DNA from: Streptomyces endocoffeicus | GTDB taxonomy: Bacteria > Actinomycetota > Actinomycetes > Streptomycetales > Streptomycetaceae | Assembly: GCF_016741935.1 (NCBI RefSeq) | Contig: NZ_JAERRG010000001.1 | Span: forward strand, 372,001-436,000 | Direction of reading: 5' to 3' | DNA: 64,000 nucleotides | Shown here: piece after piece, positions 23,936 through 31,317 of the stretch | Numbering within the stretch: position 1 is the stretch's first letter | Layout: the number at the start of each line of letters is the position of its first letter | The notes under the pieces: model-generated | What the model was told of the DNA's origin: nothing | What the model saw: the letters and a program-made list of their open reading frames with translations, nothing else | Database searches by the model: none | Made by a program: the position numbers and the translations under genes

Positions 23936-26249
23936 ACCGCGACGGCCGCGCCCCCTTCCGGTGCGGGTGCAGTTCGATGGTGAGTGAGGCGGCGGTGAAG
24001 ACGGAGGAGTAGGTGCCGACCGCCAGACCGATCAGCAGGGCGAGGGCGAAGTCGGCGAGGGTGTCGTCGGCGAGGACGGCCAGGGCGGTGAGGATGAATG
24101 CCGCACCCATGCCGGTGTTGACGGTACGGGGCAGGGTCTGCAGGATCGCCTGGTTGGTCAGGCGGGGAAGCGGTGTGGTGCGGTCGCGGCCGAGCAGTTC
24201 GCGGACGCGGTCGAAGAGGACGACGGAGTCGTTGACCGAGTAGCCGATGACGGTCAGCAGGGCGGCCAGGAAGACCCCGTCGATGGGCTTGCCGAGCCAG
24301 GCGAAGGCGCCGATGAGGATGACCACGTCGTGGGCGAGCGCGACGACGGCCGCCGTCCCGAAGAACCAGCGGAAGCGGACCGCGAGATACAGCAGTTGGG
24401 CGCCCAGTGCGAGGGAGAGGGCGATGAGGGCGTTGCGGCGCAGTTCGTCGCCCATGCTGGGGCCGATCAGCTCGTCGCGGATCTTCTTCGTCTCGCCGCC
24501 GAGGGCGCCGACGGTTTCGGTGACGGTGGCCTCGTCGGTGTTGGTCAGGTTCTCGGCGCGCACCGTGAGCCCGGTGTCGCCGGAGGACTGCACGACCGCG
24601 CGGGGGAACCCGGCGTCGGTGAGGGCGGTGCGGGCCCGGTCGGGGTCGACGGGGGTACTGGTGGCGTACTCGATCAGCCGGCCGCCGGTGAACTCGATGC
24701 CGAAGTCCAGGCCGCGCACGAGGATGCCCGACGCGGCCACGACGGCGAGCGCGGCGGAGGCGGCCAGCCAGCGGCGGGGACGGCGCAGCAGGAACGGGTC
24801 GCGGCGCAGCAGCCGGTCGCGGACCCATCCGGTGCTCGCGATGCCGGTGACGCGGGGCCGGCGGAAGACCGCGGGGCGGTTGGCCGCGTATTCCGCCAGC
24901 ACCCGGCTGATCACCAGGGCGCTGACCATCGAGGCGAGGACGCCGATGGCGAGGGTGATGCCGAAGCCGCGCACCGGGCCGGAGGCGAAGGCGAACATGA
25001 GGCCCGCGGCGATCAGTGTCGTGATGTTGGAGTCGGCGATCGCGCTGAGGGCACCGCGGAACCCGGCCTTGAGTGCCGAGCGGGGGCTGGGGCGGCTGCG
25101 GGCCGCGTACTCTTCGCGGGCCCGTTCGAAGACCAGGACGTTGGCGTCCACGGCCATGCCGATCGCCAGGACGAACCCGGCGAGGCCCGGCAGGGTCAAG
25201 GTGGCGCCGAGCGCGGCCAGGGCCGCGTAGGAGATGAGGCCGTAGCAGGCCAGCGCCGCGGTCGCGAGCAGGCCCAGGAGCCGGTAGACGGCGATGATGA
25301 ACAGTGCGGTCAGTGCGGTGCCGATGACGGCGGCCCAGGCCGCGGCCTCGATCGCCGCATCGCCGAGCGTGGCGCCGATGGTGCGCTGTTCGACGGTCTC
25401 GACCGGTACGGGCAGGGCGCCGCCGGAGATGAGCAGGGCCAGTTCGCGGGCCTCGGTGTCGTCGAAGGAGCCGGTGATCTGGGTGGTGCCGCCCGGGATG
25501 CCGGTCCCGCAGGGTACGGAGGGGTCGACCTGCGGCGAGGAGATGATCTTGTTGTCGAGGACGATGGCGACCCGGCGCTGCGGGTCGCCGGCCGGGTGAC
25601 AGGCGGCCCGTGCGGTGACCTGCCGCCATCGGTCCTGGCCGGTCTTGGAGAAGTCGACCGTGACATGCCAGCCGGCACCGCCCTGCTGGTCGAAGCGGGC
25701 GTCGGCGCCTTCGACGTCCCGGCCGGTCAGATCGGCGGCCCGCAGTCGCAGGGACTGCCCGGACTCGTCCGGCAGCACGCGCTCCTCGGCCGGATCGGCC
25801 GGCGGGGAGGCGGTGCCGTCAGCGGTCCCGGCCGGGCCGAGGACCGCGTGGACGGTGAGCTGCGCGGTGCGGCCCAGCACATCGGCGGCCTTCTTCGGGT
25901 CATGAACGCCCGGCAGTTCGACGAGGATGCGGTGGTCGCCGGAGCGGACGAGGGTCGGTTCGGCGACGCCGAGCGCGTCGATGCGGCCGCGCAGCACCTC
26001 CACGGTGCGGTCGGTGGCCGCACTGTCGGCGTCGGTGGTGGGGGTGGAGCGGGTTTCCAGCGTGATCTGGGTGCCGCCGCGCAGGTCGAGGCCGAGGCGG
26101 ACCGGCGTGGTGAGGGCGATGGCCAGCGATCCGGCGATCACGGCGAGGGCGAGCAGCGCACGCACGCGCACGGACTTGTTCTGTTTGTTCCGCTTATTCC
26201 GCTCATTCCGCTTGTTCCGCTCATTCCATTTATCGCGGCGCTTCAACAC
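23883..26249 (-). CDS. secDF: SecDF fusion, protein-export membrane protein
   Basis: SecD and SecF help the Sec translocon pull proteins across the membrane using the proton gradient. This protein of about 788 residues fuses both. The SecD half begins with one membrane segment and GLDLRGGTQITLE, has a large extracytoplasmic domain and then membrane segments including GMAVDANVLVFERAREE. The SecF half contains GIEFTGGRLIEY and a second six-helix set (VIGYSVNDSVVLFDRVREL). GTG 26249 is used because GGAGG lies just upstream. The N-terminus is an odd Asn/Arg/Lys/Glu run (NERNKRNERNKRNKQNK) encoded by a 9-bp repeat. It is probably a second SecDF beside the housekeeping secD and secF; that copy is not in the window. 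Confidence 0.88.
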   Translation of the reverse strand: MLKRRDKWNERNKRNERNKRNKQNKSVRVRALLALAVIAGSLAIALTTPVRLGLDLRGGTQITLETRSTPTTDADSAATDRTVEVLRGRIDALGVAEPTLVRSGDHRILVELPGVHDPKKAADVLGRTAQLTVHAVLGPAGTADGTASPPADPAEERVLPDESGQSLRLRAADLTGRDVEGADARFDQQGGAGWHVTVDFSKTGQDRWRQVTARAACHPAGDPQRRVAIVLDNKIISSPQVDPSVPCGTGIPGGTTQITGSFDDTEARELALLISGGALPVPVETVEQRTIGATLGDAAIEAAAWAAVIGTALTALFIIAVYRLLGLLATAALACYGLISYAALAALGATLTLPGLAGFVLAIGMAVDANVLVFERAREEYAARSRPSPRSALKAGFRGALSAIADSNITTLIAAGLMFAFASGPVRGFGITLAIGVLASMVSALVISRVLAEYAANRPAVFRRPRVTGIASTGWVRDRLLRRDPFLLRRPRRWLAASAALAVVAASGILVRGLDFGIEFTGGRLIEYATSTPVDPDRARTALTDAGFPRAVVQSSGDTGLTVRAENLTNTDEATVTETVGALGGETKKIRDELIGPSMGDELRRNALIALSLALGAQLLYLAVRFRWFFGTAAVVALAHDVVILIGAFAWLGKPIDGVFLAALLTVIGYSVNDSVVLFDRVRELLGRDRTTPLPRLTNQAILQTLPRTVNTGMGAAFILTALAVLADDTLADFALALLIGLAVGTYSSVFTAASLTIELHPHRKGARPSRFTRRSRPRTHGPSGRPG
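26188..26227. repeat. 9-bp tandem repeats inside the secDF start
   Basis: TTCCGCTTA, TTCCGCTCA, TTCCGCTTG and TTCCGCTCA follow each other without gaps, then a partial copy. On the minus strand they encode the Asn/Lys/Arg/Glu-rich head of SecDF. Changes in copy number would stay in frame. Confidence 0.75.
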
Positions 26250-26316
26250 GAGCCTCCGGCAGGCATGTCGCGGCAGCGGCGCGCGCGGCCGCGACGGAAA
26301 AAGGTGATGGGTGGCG

Positions 26317-26742
26317 TCAGGTACCTGCGGGCGCCGGAGGGGCCCGGCCGCGGTCGTGGGCCGATCGGCCGGGAGAGAGAGGTACGTACGCGGAAGGCAC
26401 TGAAGCACGGGCGCCGACAGCCGGGGCGGCATCCGCGTCGCGGAGGTCGGCGGCGTGGTGATCCGGTGGGCACGGGCGCTCACCGAGGCGGTCGTACCGG
26501 ACCCTGGCCTGGGCCGCGCAGCCGGCGGCACACGGGTCATCCGCGCGGGGACCGGTGTCCGGGCGCTCGGCGCCCGTGGCCGACGGGGCCGGATGGGGCA
26601 CCGGACCGGAGGCGGCCCGCGCGGTATCGGCGGGAACCAGCGCCAGCAGGACGGCGAGGAGCGCGATGAGCGTTCCCGCGAGCCGGTGACCGGCGGTCGG
26701 CCGGTGACCGGCGGTCGGGATGGTGCGGGGTGCTGGGCGCAT
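26317..26742 (-). CDS. Small predicted secreted protein, unknown function
   Basis: The 141-residue frame starts with a plausible Sec signal peptide: a positively charged head, the hydrophobic core LAGTLIALLAVLLALV, and a cleavage site near ADTARA. The mature part is Pro/Ala/Arg-rich with three cysteines (PCAAGCAA and a later PC) and no recognised domain. It lies between the response regulator and secDF on the same strand, 20 bp after the former. It could be a secreted client, but GC-rich frames can look protein-like by chance, so the call rests mainly on the signal peptide and position. Confidence 0.5.
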   Translation of the reverse strand: MRPAPRTIPTAGHRPTAGHRLAGTLIALLAVLLALVPADTARAASGPVPHPAPSATGAERPDTGPRADDPCAAGCAAQARVRYDRLGERPCPPDHHAADLRDADAAPAVGARASVPSAYVPLSPGRSAHDRGRAPPAPAGT

Positions 26743-26762
26743 GATCAGGGGCGGGGCGGGCG

Positions 26763-27470
26763 TCAGGGTTCGATGAGACCGGCGCGGATGGCGTAGCGGG
26801 TCAGCTCCAGCCGGTCGTGCAGACCGAGTTTGTGCAGGAGGTTGGCCCGGTGGCGGTGCACGGTCTTGACGCTGATGAACAGGATCTCGGCGATCTCCTT
26901 GGAGGAGTGTCCTTCGGCGACGAGTTTGAGGACCTCCTCCTCGCGCGGGGTGAGGAGCTGGTCGGGGTCTTCCTCACCGTGGCGGACCCGGTCCAGGTAG
27001 TTGCGGATGAGGGCGGTGACCGCGCCGGGGTAGAGGAACGGCTCGTTGCGCATCGCGGCCCGGCAGGCGGCGACCAGATCGCGGTCGGCGACCGACTTCA
27101 GCACATAGCCGCAGGCCCCGGCCTTGAGCGCCTGGAACAGGTATTGCTCGTTGTCGTGCATCGTCAGCATCAGGATGCGCAGGCCCGGCTTGAGCGCCAC
27201 CAGTTCGCGGGTGGCCTGGAGGCCGGTCAGGCGCGGCATGGCGATGTCGAGCACGGCCAGGTCGATCTCCTGGCTCCGGGCCGCCTCGATGGCCTCGGCA
27301 CCGTCCCCGGCCTCGGCGACGACCTCCAGGTCGGGTTCCCGGTCGAGGATCAGGCGTACGCCACGGCGTACGAGGGCGTGGTCGTCGGCGAGCAGGATGC
27401 GGATCGGCGCCGCGGCCGTGGGAGACGGTGTCGAGGCCGTGCTGGGTCCGGGCGGGGTCGGGTCGGGCAT
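26763..27470 (-). CDS. NarL/LuxR-type response regulator
   Basis: This 235-residue regulator has an N-terminal receiver domain with the acidic pocket LLADDH (around D29-D30), the phosphorylation site at about D75 (AVLDIAMPR), and the conserved threonine and lysine (MLTMHD, YVLKSVAD). A LuxR-type helix-turn-helix follows at the C-terminus: LTPREEEVLKLVAEGHSSKE and VSVKTVHRHRAN-like ISVKTVHRHR. A Pro/Ser/Thr-rich head of about 20 residues precedes the receiver. The start lies 2 bp after the kinase stop, so it is the cognate partner of that kinase. Targets may include the divergent DksA/MreB-like operon. Confidence 0.92.
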   Translation of the reverse strand: MPDPTPPGPSTASTPSPTAAAPIRILLADDHALVRRGVRLILDREPDLEVVAEAGDGAEAIEAARSQEIDLAVLDIAMPRLTGLQATRELVALKPGLRILMLTMHDNEQYLFQALKAGACGYVLKSVADRDLVAACRAAMRNEPFLYPGAVTALIRNYLDRVRHGEEDPDQLLTPREEEVLKLVAEGHSSKEIAEILFISVKTVHRHRANLLHKLGLHDRLELTRYAIRAGLIEP

Positions 27471-27472
27471 GG

Positions 27473-28435
27473 TCAGAGCTGCTTCCTGGGGGCGGGTGTG
27501 ATGAGGCGGATCCGGGTGCCGGTGCCGGGCTTCGAGGTGATGTCCAGGGTGGCTCCGGCGAGCAGGGCCCGTTCGCGCATGCCGCGGATCCCGGCGCCTT
27601 CGCAGGCGGCCTCGATACCGCGGCCGTCGTCGGCGATCTCCAGCACCACCGCCTCGCCGACGCGGTGCAGGCTCACCTCGATCTGCCGCGCGTCCGCGTG
27701 GCGGGCCGCGTTGGTCAGGCTCTCCTGAGCCACCCGGTACAGCACGAGTTCGCTCTCCTGGTCGAGGGTGGGCAGGTCGGCGTCGAGGCGGCGCACCACA
27801 CGCAGCCCGGTGTGGGTGGCGAAGTCCTGTGTGAGCGAGGTCAGTGCGCTGACCAGGCCCAGGTCGTCCAGGACGCCGGGCCGCAGGCGGCGCACCAGGC
27901 GGCGGACCTCGTCCAGGCTCTCCCGGGTGATCTCCTGGGCCTGCTGGAGGTCCTCGCGCAGCGGCTCGGGGGCGTCGTCCGCGGTGCGCTTGAGCACCAG
28001 CAGGATCGCGGTCATGCTCTGCCCCACCTCGTCGTGCAGTTCCTGGGCGATGCGGCGGCGTTCCGCCTCCTGGGCCAGCAGCGCCCGGGCGCTGGACGTG
28101 GCGCGTTCGTGCTCCAGCCGGTCGAGCATGGCGTTGAAGGTGCGGATCAGCTCGGACACCTCGCTACCGCCGCGGGCGCCGGGCACGGGCAGCCGCTGGC
28201 CCGGGCGCAGCAGGTCGACGGTGGTCATCAGCCTGGTCAGCCGGTCCAGCGGGGCGAGGCCCCAGCGCAGCAGGGTGCCGTTGGCGACCAGCATGACGGC
28301 GAGACCGCCGACCAGGATGATCGCCTCGGTCAGCAGCACCGGCACGGAGACGGTCACCGGCGCCCACAGCAGCAGCGCCGTGGCAGTGCCCAGCACCAGG
28401 GCGTTGAGCCCGAAGATCCGCCAGAACAGCGACAC
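27473..28435 (-). CDS. NarL-family sensor histidine kinase
   Basis: A 320-residue kinase with two membrane helices near residues 8-28 and 33-55 separated by almost no extracytoplasmic loop, so it may sense through the membrane or the cytoplasm. A HAMP linker follows. The HisKA_3 motif ERRRIAQELHDEVGQSM places the phosphorylated histidine at H134. The ATPase domain shows VAQESLTNAARHA and IADDGRGI. The GTG start at 28435 has GGAGGAG 9 nt upstream. It forms a two-gene unit with the response regulator and is divergent from the DksA-like operon. Confidence 0.9.
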   Translation of the reverse strand: MSLFWRIFGLNALVLGTATALLLWAPVTVSVPVLLTEAIILVGGLAVMLVANGTLLRWGLAPLDRLTRLMTTVDLLRPGQRLPVPGARGGSEVSELIRTFNAMLDRLEHERATSSARALLAQEAERRRIAQELHDEVGQSMTAILLVLKRTADDAPEPLREDLQQAQEITRESLDEVRRLVRRLRPGVLDDLGLVSALTSLTQDFATHTGLRVVRRLDADLPTLDQESELVLYRVAQESLTNAARHADARQIEVSLHRVGEAVVLEIADDGRGIEAACEGAGIRGMRERALLAGATLDITSKPGTGTRIRLITPAPRKQL

Positions 28436-28800
28436 CGGGGAGACTCCTCCTTCAGTCCTTCTGCGCTCCGTGTGTGATCAGCGTGTGCGATCAGCTCTAC
28501 TGTCGCTCATCGCCCCCGGGCGGAGCCGCCGCGACTGATCACGACCGAGCCTGACACAGCCTGCCTCCCGCACCGCGCGCGGTCGATGGGGTCCGTTCCC
28601 CATATCCGGGGTCATCGGGTACCCATGCGCCGTTCCCCGCCATCGCCCCGTGGTCACCGCTGTCCCGGGCAAATGGGGTCCGCGCCCGATGGGCTTCCGA
28701 CGCCGAGTCGAGCAGAGTCGAAGAAGATCGAGCCGTCCGGTACGGCCAGTGCTCGCGGTCGTGGAGACCGCGGCCGGCGCAACCGGGCGGCCGCTGCCGC
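28436..28800. other. Divergent intergenic region between kinase and DksA-like genes
   Basis: No coding sequence is supported here. A symmetric CCCCATATCCGGGG at about 28597 is the best binding-site candidate for the response regulator. No clear -10/-35 pair was found. Confidence 0.4.
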
Positions 28801-28860
28801 GCGTAGCGCGCCTCCAAGACGCATAGCGCGCCTCCGAGACGCGTGGCGCGCCTCCGAGAA
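28801..28860. repeat. Three 20-bp direct repeats before the DksA-like gene
   Basis: Three head-to-tail 20-bp units (core GCGCGCCTCCGAGAC) occupy 28801-28820, 28821-28840 and 28841-28860 with two to four mismatches each. They end 11 bp before the start codon, so the last unit runs into the ribosome-binding site. A 20-bp period is close to two helical turns, so protein binding on one face is possible. Confidence 0.85.
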
Positions 28861-28871
28861 AGGACCTCACC

Positions 28872-29201
28872 GTGCCGCTCGACACCGCCCAGACCGGCCC
28901 CCGCCCCGGGCGGCTGACCTCGCATGAGGCCCGCCAGCGCCTGGAACACGCCCGCAACAGCCGCCTGGCTCAGCTGCGCGCCCTCGACGAGAGCGTGCAG
29001 AGCACGGACGCGCATCTGGTGTCCGCGCAGCGGGAGGCGATCCAGCGGGTCCTCACCGAGATCGACGAGGCGTTCGCCCGCGTCGACGACGGAACGTACG
29101 GCACCTGCCGGGGCTGCGCCAAGCCCGTCCCCGCCGAACGCCTGGAGATCCTCCCCTACACCCGGTACTGCGTCGCCTGCCAGGGCCGCGCCGCCGCCTG
29201 A
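28872..29201 (+). CDS. DksA/TraR-family zinc-finger protein
   Basis: This 109-residue protein has a helical N-terminal half (a coiled-coil hairpin in DksA) and a C-terminal C4 zinc finger, CRGCAKPVPAERLEI then TRYCVAC. DksA/TraR proteins bind in the secondary channel of RNA polymerase and alter promoter choice; many actinobacterial members are uncharacterised. The tip aspartates essential in DksA are replaced by a region with DESVQSTDAH, so activity on polymerase is uncertain. GTG 28872 follows AAAGGA. It heads a plus-strand operon with a second zinc-finger protein and an MreB-like protein. Confidence 0.85.
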   Translation: MPLDTAQTGPRPGRLTSHEARQRLEHARNSRLAQLRALDESVQSTDAHLVSAQREAIQRVLTEIDEAFARVDDGTYGTCRGCAKPVPAERLEILPYTRYCVACQGRAAA

Positions 29202-29253
29202 CCCGCCCCATCCGACCCGTCTTCGTCTCCGCCCTGCTCAAAGGGGTGAAGTG

Positions 29254-29619
29254 GTGAACCACCGAACCGTCGGCGACCGTGCCACGCACCTGTCGCCGGA
29301 GGACCTTGCCGCGCTGCGGGAGAGCCTCCACGAACAGCGCCTGTTCCGCCAGGAACAGTTGCGGCAGATCGCCGCGCCGCCCCGCGCCGAGGACCTGCTC
29401 CGGCGCCGCTCCGCGGCACAGGCCGAAGTGCACGTCAAGGTCGCCGCCTCCGCGCGCATGGTCCTCGCCGATGTGGAGGCGGCGCTGCGACGCATCGCCG
29501 AGGGCCGCTACGGCATCTGCCACCTGTGCCGTCGCCCCGTCGAACGCGAACGACTGATGATCGTCCCGCAGGCCCGCTACTGCGCACGGTGCCAGCAGGT
29601 GCGGGAGGCCGGACGATGA
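29254..29619 (+). CDS. Second DksA/TraR-family zinc-finger protein
   Basis: A protein of about 121 residues with the same layout as its upstream neighbour: a long helical segment, then GRYGICHLCRRPV and ARYCARCQ giving a C4 zinc site. The two are diverged paralogues, so this is an old duplication rather than a recent one. GTG 29254 is preferred because AAAGGGG lies 6 nt upstream; GTG 29251 is the alternative. Its stop overlaps the start of the MreB-like gene (ATGA), so those two proteins are made together. Confidence 0.85.
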   Translation: MNHRTVGDRATHLSPEDLAALRESLHEQRLFRQEQLRQIAAPPRAEDLLRRRSAAQAEVHVKVAASARMVLADVEAALRRIAEGRYGICHLCRRPVERERLMIVPQARYCARCQQVREAGR

Positions 29620-30455
29620 CCGTCCTCCGCCGCTTCCGAACCGGCTCCCCCGCCGGGCACCGGCACCGGCCCTGGCCGTCGTGCCGGCACTGCTGCGGCC
29701 TCGCCCTCGACCTGGGCAGCGCCCGCACCCGCGCCTGGATCGCCGGCCGCGGCCTGATCCTCGACGTGCCCACCATCACCTTCCCCGGTGCCGGGGCGGT
29801 GTACCCGATCCAGCGCGGCGCCATCGTCGACGTTCCGGGAACGGCCCGGATGCTCGACCGGCTGCTCAGTCACCGCCTGCCCCGCCTCACCCGCCCGCTG
29901 GTGGTGCTCACCGCACCCGTGCTGGACGGCCCCGCCTACCGGGAACGGGCCCGTACCGCCGTGGAGGTGCTGCGCCCGCGCGCGGTCCTGACCGTCCCGG
30001 CCGCACGCGCCATCGCCCTGGCCGCGAACGCCGACCTCTCCCTGCCGCTGCTCGTGGTGGACGTCGGCGCCCACCTCACCGAGGTGGTCCTTCTCCTCGA
30101 CGGCCTGGTCTTCGACGCCCGCCGCACCGCCCTGGGCACCGCCGACCTCGCAGGTGCCGGCACCACGGCGGAGATCAGCGAAGCCATCACCACCATGATC
30201 ACCTCAATGCTCCGGCAGGACCGCACGTCCCTCACCGCCGAGGCCCTGACCCGGGGAGCCCTCCTGGCCGGGGGCGGCGCCCTGCGCCCCGACCTCACTC
30301 ACCGGCTCATCGGCGGCACCCACGCGCCTCTGCGGGCGGTTCCCGCACCGCACACCGCGGCGATCCGCGGCGCCGCCAAGTTCCTGCGGGCCGCGCACGG
30401 ACATCCGTCGGCCGGTGGCACGTCCCCACCCGGGCCTGGCCCGCGCTTCCGCTGA
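29616..30455 (+). CDS. MreB-like actin-fold protein
   Basis: The 279-residue protein resembles MreB/FtsA-type actin-fold ATPases. Near residue 30 the phosphate-1 strand reads LALDLGSARTRAW followed by GRGLILDVPTITF, as in MreB. A phosphate-2-like strand reads LVVDVGAHLTEVVLLL, where MreB has DxGGGTTE. The adenosine-site glycines appear in LLAGGGALRP. It is about 60 residues shorter than MreB, and an N-terminal extension holds the pair CRHCC. Nucleotide binding is plausible but the altered phosphate-2 loop may weaken hydrolysis. It is coupled to a DksA-like gene, an unusual partnership, so a cell-wall role cannot be assumed. Confidence 0.7.
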   Translation: MTVLRRFRTGSPAGHRHRPWPSCRHCCGLALDLGSARTRAWIAGRGLILDVPTITFPGAGAVYPIQRGAIVDVPGTARMLDRLLSHRLPRLTRPLVVLTAPVLDGPAYRERARTAVEVLRPRAVLTVPAARAIALAANADLSLPLLVVDVGAHLTEVVLLLDGLVFDARRTALGTADLAGAGTTAEISEAITTMITSMLRQDRTSLTAEALTRGALLAGGGALRPDLTHRLIGGTHAPLRAVPAPHTAAIRGAAKFLRAAHGHPSAGGTSPPGPGPRFR

Positions 30456-30602
30456 CCCCGCGGCCCCACCCCACCGGCCGGGGTCTCCGGTACGCCATCC
30501 CCGTACGCCGATCGGCGTCCCGCGACCGGACCGCCCGCACCCGGTCGCGGTCAGCCCTACGCCCTCAGCCCTCTGCCCCCTGCCCTCGGAAGGAGAACCA
30601 CC

Positions 30603-31241
30603 GTGTCCGGCGAGATTCCCCCCGCGCAGCCACCGCCCGATCCCCCGCACCACGGGCTCGTGCATCCCCTGTCGCTGTGGCGCTGGCGGCACAATCCGCT
30701 GTACCGGTGCACCGACCGCCTTCAGGGCCGGATCGCACTGGCGTTGTTGCTGCTGGTGCCGATCCTGGGGCTCGGTGCCACGTTCGCCATCGGTGACGCC
30801 GCCGACCGCCATTACCGCGCGGCCGCCGAGCACCACCGACGGACTCTGCACCGCACCACCGCCGTCCTCACCCACGACGCCCCGGATCATCCGGAGCCCG
30901 GATCGGCGGAGGCGAGGGAGAACCGCTACCCGGCCACGGTCCGCTTCACCGATCCGAACGGACGGACCCGCACCGCCGAGGCCGACGTCCTGCCCGGGCT
31001 GAACGCGGGCAGCTCCGTCCATGTGTGGGTCGACGCCGACGGAACGATCGCCGAGCCGCCCATGACCACCGAACAGATCCGCAGCCGCACCATGGGCTGG
31101 GCGCTTGTCGCCTTCCTGACCGTGGCCCTCGCCGGTGCCGCGGCCTACCGCTGCGCCACCGTGGTCCTGCGCCGGCGCAATCTCGCCGAGTGGGACACCG
31201 AGTGGGCCGAGACCGCGCCACGCTGGACGACATCCCCCTGA
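30603..31241 (+). CDS. Rv1733c-like conserved membrane protein
   Basis: A 212-residue protein with two membrane helices, at about residues 43-62 (ALALLLLVPILGLGATFAI) and 160-180, flanking a polar extracytoplasmic domain of about 95 residues. The arginine-rich N-terminal WRWRHNPLYR segment and the overall layout match the Rv1733c family, known in Mycobacterium as a dormancy-regulon membrane protein of unknown function. GTG 30603 has GGAAGGAG upstream. It is the last gene of the plus-strand DksA/MreB-like group and converges on the collagenase gene across a terminator hairpin. Confidence 0.75.
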   Translation: MSGEIPPAQPPPDPPHHGLVHPLSLWRWRHNPLYRCTDRLQGRIALALLLLVPILGLGATFAIGDAADRHYRAAAEHHRRTLHRTTAVLTHDAPDHPEPGSAEARENRYPATVRFTDPNGRTRTAEADVLPGLNAGSSVHVWVDADGTIAEPPMTTEQIRSRTMGWALVAFLTVALAGAAAYRCATVVLRRRNLAEWDTEWAETAPRWTTSP

Positions 31242-31258
31242 GCCTCTGCCGACAGCGG

Positions 31259-31298
31259 CCGCGCCCCCGGCTCAGGAAGCGATGGGCCAGGGGCGCGG
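31259..31298. terminator. Bidirectional terminator hairpin between convergent genes
   Basis: CCGCGCCCC (31259-31267) and GGGGCGCGG (31290-31298) form a perfect 9-bp stem with a 22-nt loop in the 76-bp gap between convergent genes. It can serve both the Rv1733c-like gene and the collagenase gene. Confidence 0.65.
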
Positions 31299-31317
31299 TC
31301 TCGGTGCTGGTGACACA

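Noticed and set aside
28597..28610. DevR/OsdR-type dormancy box CCCCATATCCGGGG
   Set aside because: The symmetry is partial and does not match the known GGGAC-type consensus well enough to assign a regulator.
28478..29015. Minus-strand frames across the 28.4-29.0 kb gap
   Set aside because: They overlap the clear DksA-like gene on the other strand and show low-complexity composition without domains.
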